Below, piece by piece: positions 1-8,466 of a stretch of DNA of 64,000 nt. Within the stretch, counting starts at the first letter, position 1, and every line of letters starts with the position of its first letter. A program made the translations under genes and the position numbers. The notes below the pieces were generated by a model, which worked only from the letters and a program-made list of their open reading frames with translations, did no database searches and had not been told where the DNA came from. Origin of the DNA: Bacillota bacterium (GTDB lineage: Bacteria; Bacillota; UBA4882; UBA8346); NCBI GenBank assembly GCA_023410535.1, contig JAEYPR010000031.1, positions 310,001 through 374,000 on the forward strand, read 5' to 3'.

Positions 1-1380
1 GGTGGCAACGCGCTTGGTGGGGTTGTCAATATCATCACCGATTTGACGGGAAAAGCTCAGGAAAAAGTGGCGATTGCCGGGGGAAGCTTTGAGACCGGCA
101 AGTTTAATTATACTTCAATCCATGATAAATGGGGCTTGGCGATTGGCAGTAATGCTACGCAAGGCGACCGAGAACGTTCCGGCGCTTATAACAATTTTTT
201 CAACGCTCAATATAATTTTTACGAAACCGAGCGGAACTATTTGAAACTGTACGTAAATGCCAGCAAGAAAAATGCGCAAATACCCGGTTCACTTCAAATT
301 CCAAGCATACAGGCTGACCAGGAGGATGAAAACTATCAGATTCATTTGAGCGGGAAAGAGCAAATATTGAATGGGATTTGGGAGTATAAAGTTTATAGTC
401 AGCTTTGGGATGAACAATACCAGGAATATACGGAGGATCATTACCGTATTACGAATTACGGAACGGATCTGGCCGGCCTTTATAACGTGGGAAATCAAGA
501 AATAATCACCGGATTGGCGACCAAACGGTCGTTTATTCACAGTTCGCAAGCAGGAGACCGTACCCAAAACGATTGGGGGGTTTTTGCCCAGGATACGTGG
601 AAGCTGGCTGATAATCTTCGCTTGGTTGGCGGGGTACGACGCGACTTTAGCACGAAGTATAATTCGCCGGTAACGCCCAGAGTCGCATTGATCCATAACG
701 TCACCAATAATTTGACGTTAAAATACGGTTATGGTGAAAGTTTTCGGGTGCCAACCGTTAATGAATTGTATTACCAAGGCGTCGACAACTCCGATCTGAA
801 ACCCGAAAAAGGAAAACGGTTCGATGTTAATGCTGAAATCCGTCAAGGAGCTTCGGCGTGGACGGTCAACGTGTTCCGAAATCGTCTTGAAGACGGGATC
901 GAATGGGTAAATATTGCATCACAATCTAAAGCATCAAACGTCGCCCAATCGCGCACCCAAGGAGTTGTGCTTGGATGGAAGCGGAATTGGAGTGAATCGT
1001 TCACCCAGGGAATTAGTTATCAAATCATCGACCGTGAGGATGATAAAAACAACACTGGCAATTATCAAGCGAATAATTTATTTGGACGCCAGAATCTAAA
1101 TTTGACTTTTGGAGTAAGTAAACCAAAATATGACTTGAACGTAAACTACCGATATATTATCGATCGTACCAATCAAACGAAGTTCTTTGCCGACTGGAGT
1201 TCTAAGGAAGTGAAAATGCCCGATTACGGAGTTGCAAATCTTAATTGGCGCTATCGTTTCCATTCCAACTTCAACATGAATCTCAACATCGCCAATATCA
1301 CCGACGAAAAATACGAAGTACATACCGATTATCCCATGCCGGGACGATCGGGCCTGTTAACGTTGAATTATACCTTTTAA
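1..1380 (+). CDS. TonB-dependent outer-membrane receptor (5' truncated)
   Basis: Outer-membrane receptor that takes up a scarce chelate (cobalamin, siderophore or haem type) using energy from TonB. The frame is open from base 1, and the first codons read GGNALGGVVNIITD, the end of the plug domain of this family, so the start and most of the plug lie outside the window. The 459 residues present are mainly alternating beta-barrel strands. They include the family-typical stretch FRVPTVNELYYQG followed by NSDLKPEKG, and end in a terminal Phe (LLTLNYTF) as expected for a BAM-assembled barrel. tonB starts 16 bp downstream with exbB, exbD and a chelate ABC importer behind it, which supports the uptake role. 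The substrate cannot be read from the sequence. It is direct evidence for an outer membrane. Confidence 0.93.
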   Translation, partial: GGNALGGVVNIITDLTGKAQEKVAIAGGSFETGKFNYTSIHDKWGLAIGSNATQGDRERSGAYNNFFNAQYNFYETERNYLKLYVNASKKNAQIPGSLQIPSIQADQEDENYQIHLSGKEQILNGIWEYKVYSQLWDEQYQEYTEDHYRITNYGTDLAGLYNVGNQEIITGLATKRSFIHSSQAGDRTQNDWGVFAQDTWKLADNLRLVGGVRRDFSTKYNSPVTPRVALIHNVTNNLTLKYGYGESFRVPTVNELYYQGVDNSDLKPEKGKRFDVNAEIRQGASAWTVNVFRNRLEDGIEWVNIASQSKASNVAQSRTQGVVLGWKRNWSESFTQGISYQIIDREDDKNNTGNYQANNLFGRQNLNLTFGVSKPKYDLNVNYRYIIDRTNQTKFFADWSSKEVKMPDYGVANLNWRYRFHSNFNMNLNIANITDEKYEVHTDYPMPGRSGLLTLNYTF

Positions 1381-1396
1381 TTAAGGATGGATTAAA

Positions 1397-2218
1397 ATGT
1401 GGAGTCGCTGGTTGATTGGATCGGTGATTTTTCATGGCGTCGTTCTCGGAGGGTTAACCCTTTTGCTACCCGCTGAGCGAGGGTTGCCGGAATCACCAGT
1501 ATATTTTGAAATGATGAACGATTCCGGTGTTAGCGAATCGGGTCAGCTTCAATTAAAATTTAATCCGAGTAACAATCAACTTAAACCGGTAAATGTTAAC
1601 CGGTTGCTCACTCACAAGTCCAAGCCCAATAATTATGATCAAGCAAGCAAAGTCGCTCCGGTTTCGGCGGCTCCGCCCCCGTCCGAAGTACCCATGCCCG
1701 AAGGGACGACGCAAAGATATCAAATAACCGTTGAAACCGGGGCACATAACTTATCAAACGTTGCAAATAACCAGGAAAATGTAGAGAGTGTTCCGTATAC
1801 CGGCAAGGATGTCGGGACGAATGTCAACGTATCATTGAACACCACAGGTTCAAGCAGTCAGGGCACGAGTGCGGGGAATCAACCCGTATTCCCGGGACCG
1901 ACAGGGAATGGTATGAATCCGACCGGTGGTGCGGTGGTTGACCACCCGGCAATTTTACGTGACAAAATTGAACCGATCTATCCCAAAGAGGCTAGGGACA
2001 ATGGATGGCAGGGCGTGGTAAAGTTGCAAGTGCAAATATTAAGGAATGGCAGAGTCGGTCAGATTATTGTCATTCAATCCAGCGGGTACGATTGTATGGA
2101 TAAGGCGGCGATTCAAGCGGGCCGCTTGTGGAAGTATCGACCGGCTTTAAAAGATGGCAAACCTGTCGAATCAATCAAAATTCAGAGTCATCAGTTCAAT
2201 TTGGAGGCTTTAAAATGA
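1397..2218 (+). CDS. tonB: Energy transducer TonB
   Basis: TonB spans the periplasm and passes proton-motive energy from ExbB/ExbD to the outer-membrane receptor. The 273-residue protein has one N-terminal membrane anchor (about residues 5-24). A long low-complexity region rich in Pro, Ser, Asn and Gly (about 60-180) follows. A C-terminal TonB domain (about 190-270) contains PIYPKEARDNGWQGVV and the strand pattern VQILRNGRVGQIIVIQSSG. The classical Glu-Pro/Lys-Pro repeats are weak, so the linker is atypical. An AAGGATGG ribosome site precedes ATG 1397. The stop overlaps the exbB start (ATGA), so the two are translationally coupled. Confidence 0.93.
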   Translation: MWSRWLIGSVIFHGVVLGGLTLLLPAERGLPESPVYFEMMNDSGVSESGQLQLKFNPSNNQLKPVNVNRLLTHKSKPNNYDQASKVAPVSAAPPPSEVPMPEGTTQRYQITVETGAHNLSNVANNQENVESVPYTGKDVGTNVNVSLNTTGSSSQGTSAGNQPVFPGPTGNGMNPTGGAVVDHPAILRDKIEPIYPKEARDNGWQGVVKLQVQILRNGRVGQIIVIQSSGYDCMDKAAIQAGRLWKYRPALKDGKPVESIKIQSHQFNLEALK

Positions 2219-2661
2219 ACATTCTACAGCAAGGCGGCTTCTTTATCATTCCCTTACTGCTCTGTTCGGTGCTGATGGTGGCGATTATCGGCGAACGGCT
2301 TTACGTCTTTGCCAAAACCCTGCCAACGCCATTGAGCGAACGGGAAAATCCGGCGTTGGAGATTAAAAAACTCCGCCGGCATCTGATGACGTTATATACG
2401 CTGATGGTCATCGCGCCGATGCTGGGTTTGCTGGGGACGGTCACCGGTCTGATGAAGTGCTTCAATCTGCTCGGCAAGCAAACCGGTGTTTACAACCCCA
2501 AATTGCTTAGTTTAGGGATTGCCGAAGCGTTGATCACGACGGCGGCGGGGCTGTTGATCACCATCATCGCCACGGCTTTTTATAATTACTTTAATTCCCG
2601 TTTGGAAGATTACGTCTATGACTATAATACCGCGATCCGGACGGAGCAGGACCATGGCTAA
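2215..2661 (+). CDS. exbB: ExbB/TolQ/MotA-family proton channel, short form
   Basis: Inner-membrane proton channel subunit that energises TonB. ATG 2215 is chosen because it overlaps the tonB stop as ATGA and has GGAGG 8 bp upstream; an in-frame start further upstream would lie inside tonB. The 148-residue product has an N-terminal membrane helix (about 8-25) and the ExbB core APMLGLLGTVTGLMKCF. A later helix pair carries LGIAEALITTAAGLLI, the conserved TolQ/ExbB signature. Usual ExbB proteins are about 200-240 residues; here the cytoplasmic loop between helix 1 and the core is reduced to about 40 residues. It overlaps exbD by 8 bp. Confidence 0.9.
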   Translation: MNILQQGGFFIIPLLLCSVLMVAIIGERLYVFAKTLPTPLSERENPALEIKKLRRHLMTLYTLMVIAPMLGLLGTVTGLMKCFNLLGKQTGVYNPKLLSLGIAEALITTAAGLLITIIATAFYNYFNSRLEDYVYDYNTAIRTEQDHG

Positions 2662-3070
2662 ACGACTGCCGATCGAGCTGAAGCCGTTACCGCCGCCACG
2701 ATTGGAGATCATGAATCTGATTGACGTCCTGATCACCCTAATCGCTTTTTTCATGATGACTTCGGTTTTTATCGAAAACAACCGGCAATTCGGAGTGAAT
2801 CTGCCGGAAGCCGGCCAAGCCAAAGCGGCTAGGGTTCAACCACCGGCCCGGTTGGTCCTGGAAGTGACCAAGGACGCCGCGATTTATTGGAACGGTAACC
2901 GGATGAGCCGCGCCGAACTGCAGACGTTGTTCCAATCCCAGCCGCCGGGGGCGGTGTTGGTGATCAAAGCCGACCGGGATTGCCGTTATCAAACGGTAAT
3001 TACCCTGTTGGATCAGGCCAAAGCGGCGGAGTTGACCAAGATCGCTTTGGAGGCCCGGACCGTTGAATAA
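2654..3070 (+). CDS. exbD: Biopolymer transport protein ExbD
   Basis: Partner of ExbB in the TonB motor. The 138-residue protein has a short cytoplasmic N-terminus and one membrane helix with the family signature NLIDVLITLIAFFMMTS, including the essential membrane Asp. A periplasmic domain follows, ending VIKADRDCRYQTVITLLDQA as in the ExbD/TolR fold. ATG 2654 overlaps the end of exbB; a longer in-frame form from 2618 would overlap exbB more deeply and lacks a good ribosome site. The binding-protein gene begins 15 bp after its stop, so it belongs to the same operon. Confidence 0.92.
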   Translation: MAKRLPIELKPLPPPRLEIMNLIDVLITLIAFFMMTSVFIENNRQFGVNLPEAGQAKAARVQPPARLVLEVTKDAAIYWNGNRMSRAELQTLFQSQPPGAVLVIKADRDCRYQTVITLLDQAKAAELTKIALEARTVE

Positions 3071-3085
3071 CTGGGGGATGGTTGG

Positions 3086-4219
3086 ATGAACAGGTTGGTT
3101 TCCCATAATGTGTTGCGGCGGGTCCTGGTTGGGCTCAGCTTCGCTTGTTTGCTGGGATGGCAGGGGACAAGCGCCGGTATCGCTTCGGTTGCCGCAGCCC
3201 CGGAAGGAGTGCAGCGGCAGTTTGCCATCACGCAATTCGGGGATGGTTTTAAAACGATTCGCGATGCCAACCACCGGGTGTTTTTATTGGCGCCCCGTGG
3301 CAAGTCTATTCCTTTGAAGTTCAGTAAATTGCCGGTCATCCGGATCCCGTTACAACGGGCGCTGTTTACCTCCCCGACCCAGGTATGCTGTTTACGACCC
3401 TTTGCGGATCCGGCGGTTTGGCGGAGCGTGGTTGGGGTGACCACGCCGGCGGGAGAATGGTATCTGAACCCGATCAAGCAGGGGTTGCGTTCGGGCGCCA
3501 TCACCTATTTGGGCGACAGCATGAGTCCGGATTTTGAACGGATGCGGTTGCTCCGGCCGGAAGTAGCTTTCGTTTATACCGGACCCAGCGGACAATTTCG
3601 ATTGATCAAGGGGTTGCGGACCTTAGGGATTCCCTATATTGTCGATAACGATTATTTAGAGCCGGATCTGCAGGGGCGGTTGGAATGGGTAAAATTTATG
3701 GCCGCCTTTTACGGGAAAGACCAAGAGGCTTCGGCCTATGTCCGAGCTGCCGCAAAGCGGGCGCTGGGAGCGGGTGAACGGGTGCGTGGGCTTCCCCGGC
3801 CGAAAGTGCTCTGGAGTATGATTTATGACGGAAAAGTGTACGTTCCGAGCAGCGACTCGTTTGTAGCGCGCATGATCCAACAGGCGGGCGGAGAGTATGT
3901 TTTCCAGACGCGGCAACGCGGCGGTAATCTGGGCAACATCAATATTAGTTTGGAAGAGTTCTATCAGCTGGCGCGCCGGGCGGATATTTATATTAGTCCA
4001 ACCTTTCCCGCAGTCACTCCCAACATCGCCGCGTTGATCCAAAATGCGCCGGTCTTGGCGGAACTGGCGGTGATCAAACAAAAGCGGGTTTGGTGTTTGC
4101 AACCTTGGTACAATCAGTTATTGGACCGGAGCGACGAGGTGGTTGCCGATCTGGCAGCGTTATGCCATCCGGAAGCCTTCCCCCAAAACCGGCTGCGGCA
4201 TTTCGTCAAGCTACGTTGA
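3086..4219 (+). CDS. Periplasmic chelate-binding protein of an ABC importer (BtuF/FepB type)
   Basis: Captures the ligand delivered by the outer-membrane receptor and hands it to the FecCD-type permease. The 377-residue product starts with a cationic and hydrophobic signal sequence (about 1-40, likely cleaved after VAAA) without a clear lipobox, consistent with a soluble periplasmic protein in a diderm cell. The body has the class III binding-protein pattern: YLGDSMSPDFERMRLLRPEVAFV, shortened here to its recognisable core SPDFERMRLLRPEVAF, then VLWSMIYDGKVYVPS, and a C-terminal lobe with LIQNAPVLAELAVIKQKRVW. Ribosome site GGGGGATGG precedes ATG 3086. Corrinoid, ferric siderophore or haem are all possible ligands. 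Confidence 0.82.
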   Translation: MNRLVSHNVLRRVLVGLSFACLLGWQGTSAGIASVAAAPEGVQRQFAITQFGDGFKTIRDANHRVFLLAPRGKSIPLKFSKLPVIRIPLQRALFTSPTQVCCLRPFADPAVWRSVVGVTTPAGEWYLNPIKQGLRSGAITYLGDSMSPDFERMRLLRPEVAFVYTGPSGQFRLIKGLRTLGIPYIVDNDYLEPDLQGRLEWVKFMAAFYGKDQEASAYVRAAAKRALGAGERVRGLPRPKVLWSMIYDGKVYVPSSDSFVARMIQQAGGEYVFQTRQRGGNLGNINISLEEFYQLARRADIYISPTFPAVTPNIAALIQNAPVLAELAVIKQKRVWCLQPWYNQLLDRSDEVVADLAALCHPEAFPQNRLRHFVKLR

Positions 4220-4248
4220 ATTTGGGTCGAGGGAAGATGGGGTGAATC

Positions 4249-5262
4249 ATGATACGGCGGAAATACGGTTATACAGTACTACTCGGTCTAAGTTGCTTGG
4301 CTTTGGCGGTTTTTTTGCTCAATATCGCGTTGGGATCGGTGCAAATTCCCCTGGACAAAGTAGTTAAGATCCTGATTCACTCCCACGGCGACCCGGACTT
4401 TCAAGTCATTGTTTGGGATATCCGGCTGCCGAGAGCGCTGGCGGCGGCCTTTGGCGGCGCGGCATTGGCAGTCACCGGACTATTGTTGCAGATCTTTTTT
4501 CAGAACCCGGTGGTCGATTCTTTTATCTTAGGGATCTCCTCGGGCTCCAGTTTGCTGGTGGGAGTCGCCATTTTGGCGGGCAGCGTTTTCGGTTTGAACG
4601 GCACCGGGCCGGAGTTAATGATGACCGCCGCGTTTTTGGGCGCCGTTTTGGTCATGTTATTAGTGATGGCTTTGGCGCGCCGCGTCAAAAACGTGCTTAC
4701 CTTATTGGTGGCCGGATTGATGGTCGGTTATTTGTGCAGCGGTATTACCAGTTGCTTGATGGCGTTAGCCCAACGGGATCAGTTGCGTAATTTTATTTTG
4801 TGGAGTTTGGGCAGTTTTTCCGGTTATACCTTGGCCGAAGCGCTGATCTTAACCGGAGTGGCGATCCCGTTGGTGTTGGCCGCCTTTTTCCTGTCGAAGC
4901 CGCTCAATGCGCTGCTGTTGGGAGAACGGTACGCCCAAAGCAGCGGTTTGAATATTTCCATGTTACGATTGGCGATCATTGCCATCTCCAGTGTATTGGG
5001 GGGAGCGGTCACCGCTTTTAGCGGTCCGGTGGCCTTTGTCGGCTTGGCGGTGCCGCATCTGGCGCGGATGATCTGCCGGACTTCGGACAACCGGCTGTTG
5101 ATCCCGGCCACTTTTTTATTGGGTGCGGCGGTCACCGGGATCTGCGATTTGGCGGCCCGGATCGCGCTAGCGCCGTTGGAGTTACCGATCAGCGCCGTCA
5201 CTTCGTTTTTTGGCGCGCCGCTCGTGATCGCACTGCTGCTGAAGAGGAGAACCGTCGGATGA
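4249..5262 (+). CDS. FecCD-family ABC transporter permease
   Basis: Inner-membrane channel of a cobalamin/iron-chelate importer. The 337-residue protein is almost entirely hydrophobic with about nine to ten membrane helices, as in BtuC and FhuB. Family motifs are IRLPRALAAAFGGAALAVTG near residue 60 and GPVAFVGLAVPHLARMI near residue 260, the latter contacting the ATPase. GGGGTG lies shortly upstream of ATG 4249. Its last four bases overlap the ATPase start (ATGA), so permease and ATPase are coupled. Confidence 0.93.
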   Translation: MIRRKYGYTVLLGLSCLALAVFLLNIALGSVQIPLDKVVKILIHSHGDPDFQVIVWDIRLPRALAAAFGGAALAVTGLLLQIFFQNPVVDSFILGISSGSSLLVGVAILAGSVFGLNGTGPELMMTAAFLGAVLVMLLVMALARRVKNVLTLLVAGLMVGYLCSGITSCLMALAQRDQLRNFILWSLGSFSGYTLAEALILTGVAIPLVLAAFFLSKPLNALLLGERYAQSSGLNISMLRLAIIAISSVLGGAVTAFSGPVAFVGLAVPHLARMICRTSDNRLLIPATFLLGAAVTGICDLAARIALAPLELPISAVTSFFGAPLVIALLLKRRTVG

Positions 5263-6446
5263 GTATTGTAGAGACCCAAGGACTGGCTGCCGGTTATGGT
5301 CGGAAAGCCGTTGTCAGCGGCATCGATCTCAAAGCATGCAAAGGCCAGATGGTCGCTTTACTGGGACCCAACGGGACCGGCAAAACCACGCTTTTAGCAA
5401 CGATTGCCGGTCTATTAGCGCCGTTGGCGGGGACGGTCCGCGTCGAGAACCGGCTGATCGGGGATTACTCCCGGATGGAACTGGCGCGCAAGGTTGCCGT
5501 TGTCCTGACCGACCGGATCGAACCGGAGCGATTGACGGTTTTCGATTTGGTGGCGGCCGGCCGTTATCCGTATACCGATTTTTTGCAACGGTTAACTCCT
5601 GCCGATCAACAACGAATCGAAGCGGTGATCGACTTGGTCGGTATCAGCGACCTGGCGACCCAACCATATAACCAATTAAGCGACGGCCAAAAACAAAAGG
5701 CCCTGCTTGCCAGAGCGTTGGCACAAGAACCGGAGTTAATCATTTTAGATGAGCCTACCAGTTTTCTCGATCTACGCAACCGCATGGAGTTTTTAACGAT
5801 TTTAGCCCGACTCACCACCGAACAGGGATTGACCGTCTTGCTTTCGTTGCATGAGGTGGAGCTGGCGCTTAAATGTTGCAAATGGGCGGTTTTGATCCGC
5901 GAAGGCCGGATCATTGACAGCGGATTGGCGGAAACAGTACTGACCGAGACCAATATTCAAAAACTCTATGGTTTGGGACGTTTCAATTATAATGAGAGCT
6001 TCGGCAGCGTGGAATTGCCAAACCCGGGACCGCCAACCTGTTTTGTTGTGGGCGGCGGCGGGTGCGGAACGCCGGTTTACCGGTTGTTGACCAAGCATGG
6101 AATCGGCTTGGCGAGCGGTGTCATTCACCAAAACGACCTTGATTATCAGATCGGGCGCTCGATGGGAATCCCGATGGCGATTAACGCCGCCTTCCAGCCC
6201 ATCAGCGAGGAAGCTTTCGGTCAGGCTCGCGCGGAGTTGGAGAAGGTCAAGACCGTAATCGACCCGGGTTTTCCGTTTGGGTTGACCAACGAACGAAACC
6301 GGGAATTGCTGCATTATGCTGTCCGCAGCGGGTTGCAGGTCGTCGCTTTGCGGGAGCGAAACGCCGGTGCGGTGTTTTATGAGGAACAGGTGGAAAGGGT
6401 TATCTTCTGTCACGATCTTGAAGAGTTATTAGCTAGGTTGAAATAA
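5259..6446 (+). CDS. ABC transporter ATPase with extra C-terminal domain
   Basis: ATP-hydrolysing subunit of the chelate importer. Residues 1-250 are a normal FecE/BtuD ATPase: Walker A GPNGTGKT at 36-43, signature LSDGQ at 140-144 (Asp replaces the usual second Gly), Walker B IILDEP at 161-166 and a switch His in LSLHE. Typical members end near residue 255. This one carries a further ~135 residues beginning TCFVVGGGGCGTP, followed by mixed alpha/beta sequence with IDPGFPFGLTNERNRELL. The tail has a Gly-rich turn and looks like a separate nucleotide- or cofactor-binding domain; its function is not recognised. It is the last gene of the operon that begins with the receptor. Confidence 0.9.
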   Translation: MSIVETQGLAAGYGRKAVVSGIDLKACKGQMVALLGPNGTGKTTLLATIAGLLAPLAGTVRVENRLIGDYSRMELARKVAVVLTDRIEPERLTVFDLVAAGRYPYTDFLQRLTPADQQRIEAVIDLVGISDLATQPYNQLSDGQKQKALLARALAQEPELIILDEPTSFLDLRNRMEFLTILARLTTEQGLTVLLSLHEVELALKCCKWAVLIREGRIIDSGLAETVLTETNIQKLYGLGRFNYNESFGSVELPNPGPPTCFVVGGGGCGTPVYRLLTKHGIGLASGVIHQNDLDYQIGRSMGIPMAINAAFQPISEEAFGQARAELEKVKTVIDPGFPFGLTNERNRELLHYAVRSGLQVVALRERNAGAVFYEEQVERVIFCHDLEELLARLK

Positions 6447-6817
6447 CAGAGTTGAGTGTAGAATCTGAAAATTAGGATAAACAAAATCATTTTAGCGCGG
6501 GGAACTTTTTTGTTTTACTCAAATAAGCTAATCATCAATGGGTTGATCAATACACGGCGGAGATTACGCGATAATGCGCGGATATTAGCGTAATTTGCGA
6601 TTATCGAATATATTCCAAAGAGTCTAAGTTGCAGTCCCAAAATAGTTAATGTGACTGATATGATTAGGCAAACTCCTCAAATGATAATGTTAGAGGCATC
6701 ATGGCATATTAGGCAAAAATATAAAAAAGCGGGCATTTGAAGGCGATAATCATTTTATACATTAAATCCGTTGCGAAAATATTAATCGATCATAAGATGA
6801 TGTAAGAGGTGATCGAT
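6447..6817 (+). other. Gene-free AT-rich stretch
   Basis: 371 bp between the uptake operon and the small cysteine-tailed protein. It contains several short dyads, such as the run around 6555-6610 rich in GCG and ATTA words. I see no convincing terminator with a T-run, no known riboswitch pattern and no open frame with a ribosome site. AGAGGTG at 6804-6810 is the ribosome site of the next gene. Confidence 0.5.
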
Positions 6818-7270
6818 ATGTTAAGTAGTACATCGAGTCAATCAATTAATATAACGTTGCAGGCTCTTGTAAATTTACAACAATCCGTGGCCGCTTTATT
6901 TGGAAACCTGGCTGCTTATACCCCAACTTACGCCGCCACCATCACCCAGACCATCGAAGCCATTAAAGCTCAGGTTGTGACCTTGCCATTTACCACAACT
7001 CAGATTAATGAGATTATCAATGTTTTAAACCAAGCCGAAGTCATTAATAACCAGGCTAGTGCAGTTGGTTTTATTACAACCGAACAACTCAATACGATCC
7101 TCAATCTGTTACAGTTGGCAAGCCAAAAGGTCAGCGCCTTCAGTTTCTCGATTCTGACCTTTAAGCCCCAACGCGGTTGCGGCCGCGGAGTATGCTGTCA
7201 GCGTTTTACCTGTACCTCTTCTTGTTGCGGTAGTTGTGGCAGCAGTTTCAACAATAGTTGTTGCTGCTAA
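6818..7270 (+). CDS. Small protein of unknown family with cysteine-rich tail (paralogue of the gene at 10112)
   Basis: No known family recognised. ATG 6818 is preferred over an in-frame GTG at 6809 because AGAGGTG lies at 6804-6810. The 150-residue product has two parts. Residues 1 to about 115 are rich in Ala, Thr, Ile, Leu, Gln and Asn with few charges. They match the minus-strand protein at 10112-10429 over their length: from QSVAAL onward 39 of the first 80 aligned residues are identical. The last ~35 residues are a tail with ten cysteines ending CCC plus Arg, Ser and Gly, absent from the paralogue. There is no signal peptide or membrane helix. A good terminator follows at 7282-7308, so it is a single-gene unit. 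A structural or surface-assembly role (coat-like, disulfide or metal cross-linked) is a guess from composition only. Confidence 0.8.
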   Translation: MLSSTSSQSINITLQALVNLQQSVAALFGNLAAYTPTYAATITQTIEAIKAQVVTLPFTTTQINEIINVLNQAEVINNQASAVGFITTEQLNTILNLLQLASQKVSAFSFSILTFKPQRGCGRGVCCQRFTCTSSCCGSCGSSFNNSCCC

Positions 7271-7281
7271 AAGTAGAAACA

Positions 7282-7308
7282 GCCTCCGGGACACCGGGGG
7301 CCTTTTTG
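7282..7308 (+). terminator. Rho-independent terminator of the cysteine-tailed small protein gene
   Basis: Stem GCCTCCGG (7282-7289) pairs with CCGGGGGC (7294-7301) with one G-T pair, a 4-nt loop and five T downstream. Confidence 0.85.
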
Positions 7309-7357
7309 TTTGACAGATCAAGTTTATACCAAACGGATATTTATCAGTGTTTGGCTT

Positions 7358-7384
7358 CCAGCGGTTATGCCGCTGGTTTTCTTT
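7358..7384 (+). terminator. Second hairpin with T-run before the ABC-2 operon
   Basis: CCAGCGG (7358-7364) pairs perfectly with CCGCTGG (7370-7376); TTTTCTTT follows. It insulates the ABC-2 operon from upstream reading. Confidence 0.7.
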
Positions 7385-7410
7385 GTTTGAAGGATTTTTC
7401 CAATATCCCC

Positions 7411-7439
7411 TTGACACATCCATTATTTAGTAATAAAAT
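7411..7439 (+). promoter_or_regulatory. SigA-type promoter of the ABC-2 exporter operon
   Basis: TTGACA at 7411-7416, 17-bp spacer, TAAAAT at 7434-7439, located 50 bp upstream of the TTG start of the ATPase and directly after two terminators. Confidence 0.75.
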
Positions 7440-7488
7440 AATAAACCCTGTCGTGATAAAACCAATAAAAGTCAAGGAGGTGGAAGGT

Positions 7489-8466
7489 TTGATCGAACTT
7501 CAAGGAATTTCAAAAACATACCGGGTAGCCAAACGAACCGCCGGACTCAAGCAGGCGATCAAGGCGTTGTTTCACCGGGAGTACACCGCGGTGGCGGCGT
7601 TGCAAAATGTCTCATTTCAGATCGCTCCCGGGGAAATTGTGGGTTATATCGGGCCCAACGGCGCGGGCAAGTCCACAACCATCAAGGTGATGAGCGGGAT
7701 CTTAGTCCCGGACTGCGGCCGCTGCAACATCATGGGATATACGCCCTGGGTCGACCGGATAGCCTATGTCAAACACATTGGGGTTGTTTTTGGACAACGG
7801 TCGCAGCTCTGGTGGGATGTGCCGGTGGTGGATTCCTTTGAATTGCTCCGGGATATTTACCGGGTACCCCAAGCGCAATACCGGGCCAATTTAGAACTGC
7901 TAACCGCAACGCTGGAACTGTCGGAGCTGCTGACTACCCCGGTCCGCCAACTCAGTCTCGGCCAACGGATGCGTTGTGAGATTGCGGCTTCGTTATTGCA
8001 TGACCCGGCGATTTTGTTTCTCGACGAACCGACCATCGGTTTGGACGCGGTCTCAAAACTGGCGGTACGGCGGTTTATCAAAGAGATAAACCGGACTAAA
8101 GGCGTGACGGTGATCCTGACCACCCACGATATGAATGATATTGAAGCGTTGGCGCAACGGATCCTGTTGATTGGCAAGGGACGGCTGCTCTACGATGGAA
8201 ATTTAACCGGATTGCGCAGTCGCTTTTCCAGTCAACGCACGATTACGGTTGATTTTCGGGAGAACCTGACTCCTTTGGCGTTTCCCGGCGCGGTTTTGCT
8301 GTCGCGCACCGCGGAACGGGCGGTTTTCAGCGTGGATATTCAACGGATCGCGGTTTCCGACTGCATCGCTGAACTGGCGCGACGCCTGGACCTGTTGGAC
8401 GTGACGGTTGATACGCCGCCGGTGGAAGAACTTTTGGTCCAGTTGTACCGGGAGTATCGTCTATGA
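7489..8466 (+). CDS. ABC-2 type exporter ATPase
   Basis: ATP-binding subunit of an ABC-2 exporter. The start is TTG 7489, set by AAGGAGG at 7474-7480; the frame is open further upstream but would run through two terminators and the promoter. The 325-residue protein has Walker A GPNGAGKS at 55-62, the exporter-type signature LSLGQRMRCEIAASLL, Walker B ILFLDEPTIGLD and the switch His in TTHDM. An auxiliary C-terminal domain follows, typical of the COG4586 group. The stop overlaps the first permease start (ATGA). The flanking paralogous small proteins make an export role for them an attractive but unproven idea. Confidence 0.9.
   Translation: MIELQGISKTYRVAKRTAGLKQAIKALFHREYTAVAALQNVSFQIAPGEIVGYIGPNGAGKSTTIKVMSGILVPDCGRCNIMGYTPWVDRIAYVKHIGVVFGQRSQLWWDVPVVDSFELLRDIYRVPQAQYRANLELLTATLELSELLTTPVRQLSLGQRMRCEIAASLLHDPAILFLDEPTIGLDAVSKLAVRRFIKEINRTKGVTVILTTHDMNDIEALAQRILLIGKGRLLYDGNLTGLRSRFSSQRTITVDFRENLTPLAFPGAVLLSRTAERAVFSVDIQRIAVSDCIAELARRLDLLDVTVDTPPVEELLVQLYREYRL

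Noticed and set aside
6447..6817. Riboswitch or RNA in the gap before the small cysteine-tailed gene
   Set aside because: I looked for cobalamin, c-di-GMP, TPP and purine riboswitch words and for a terminator-linked structure and found none convincing.
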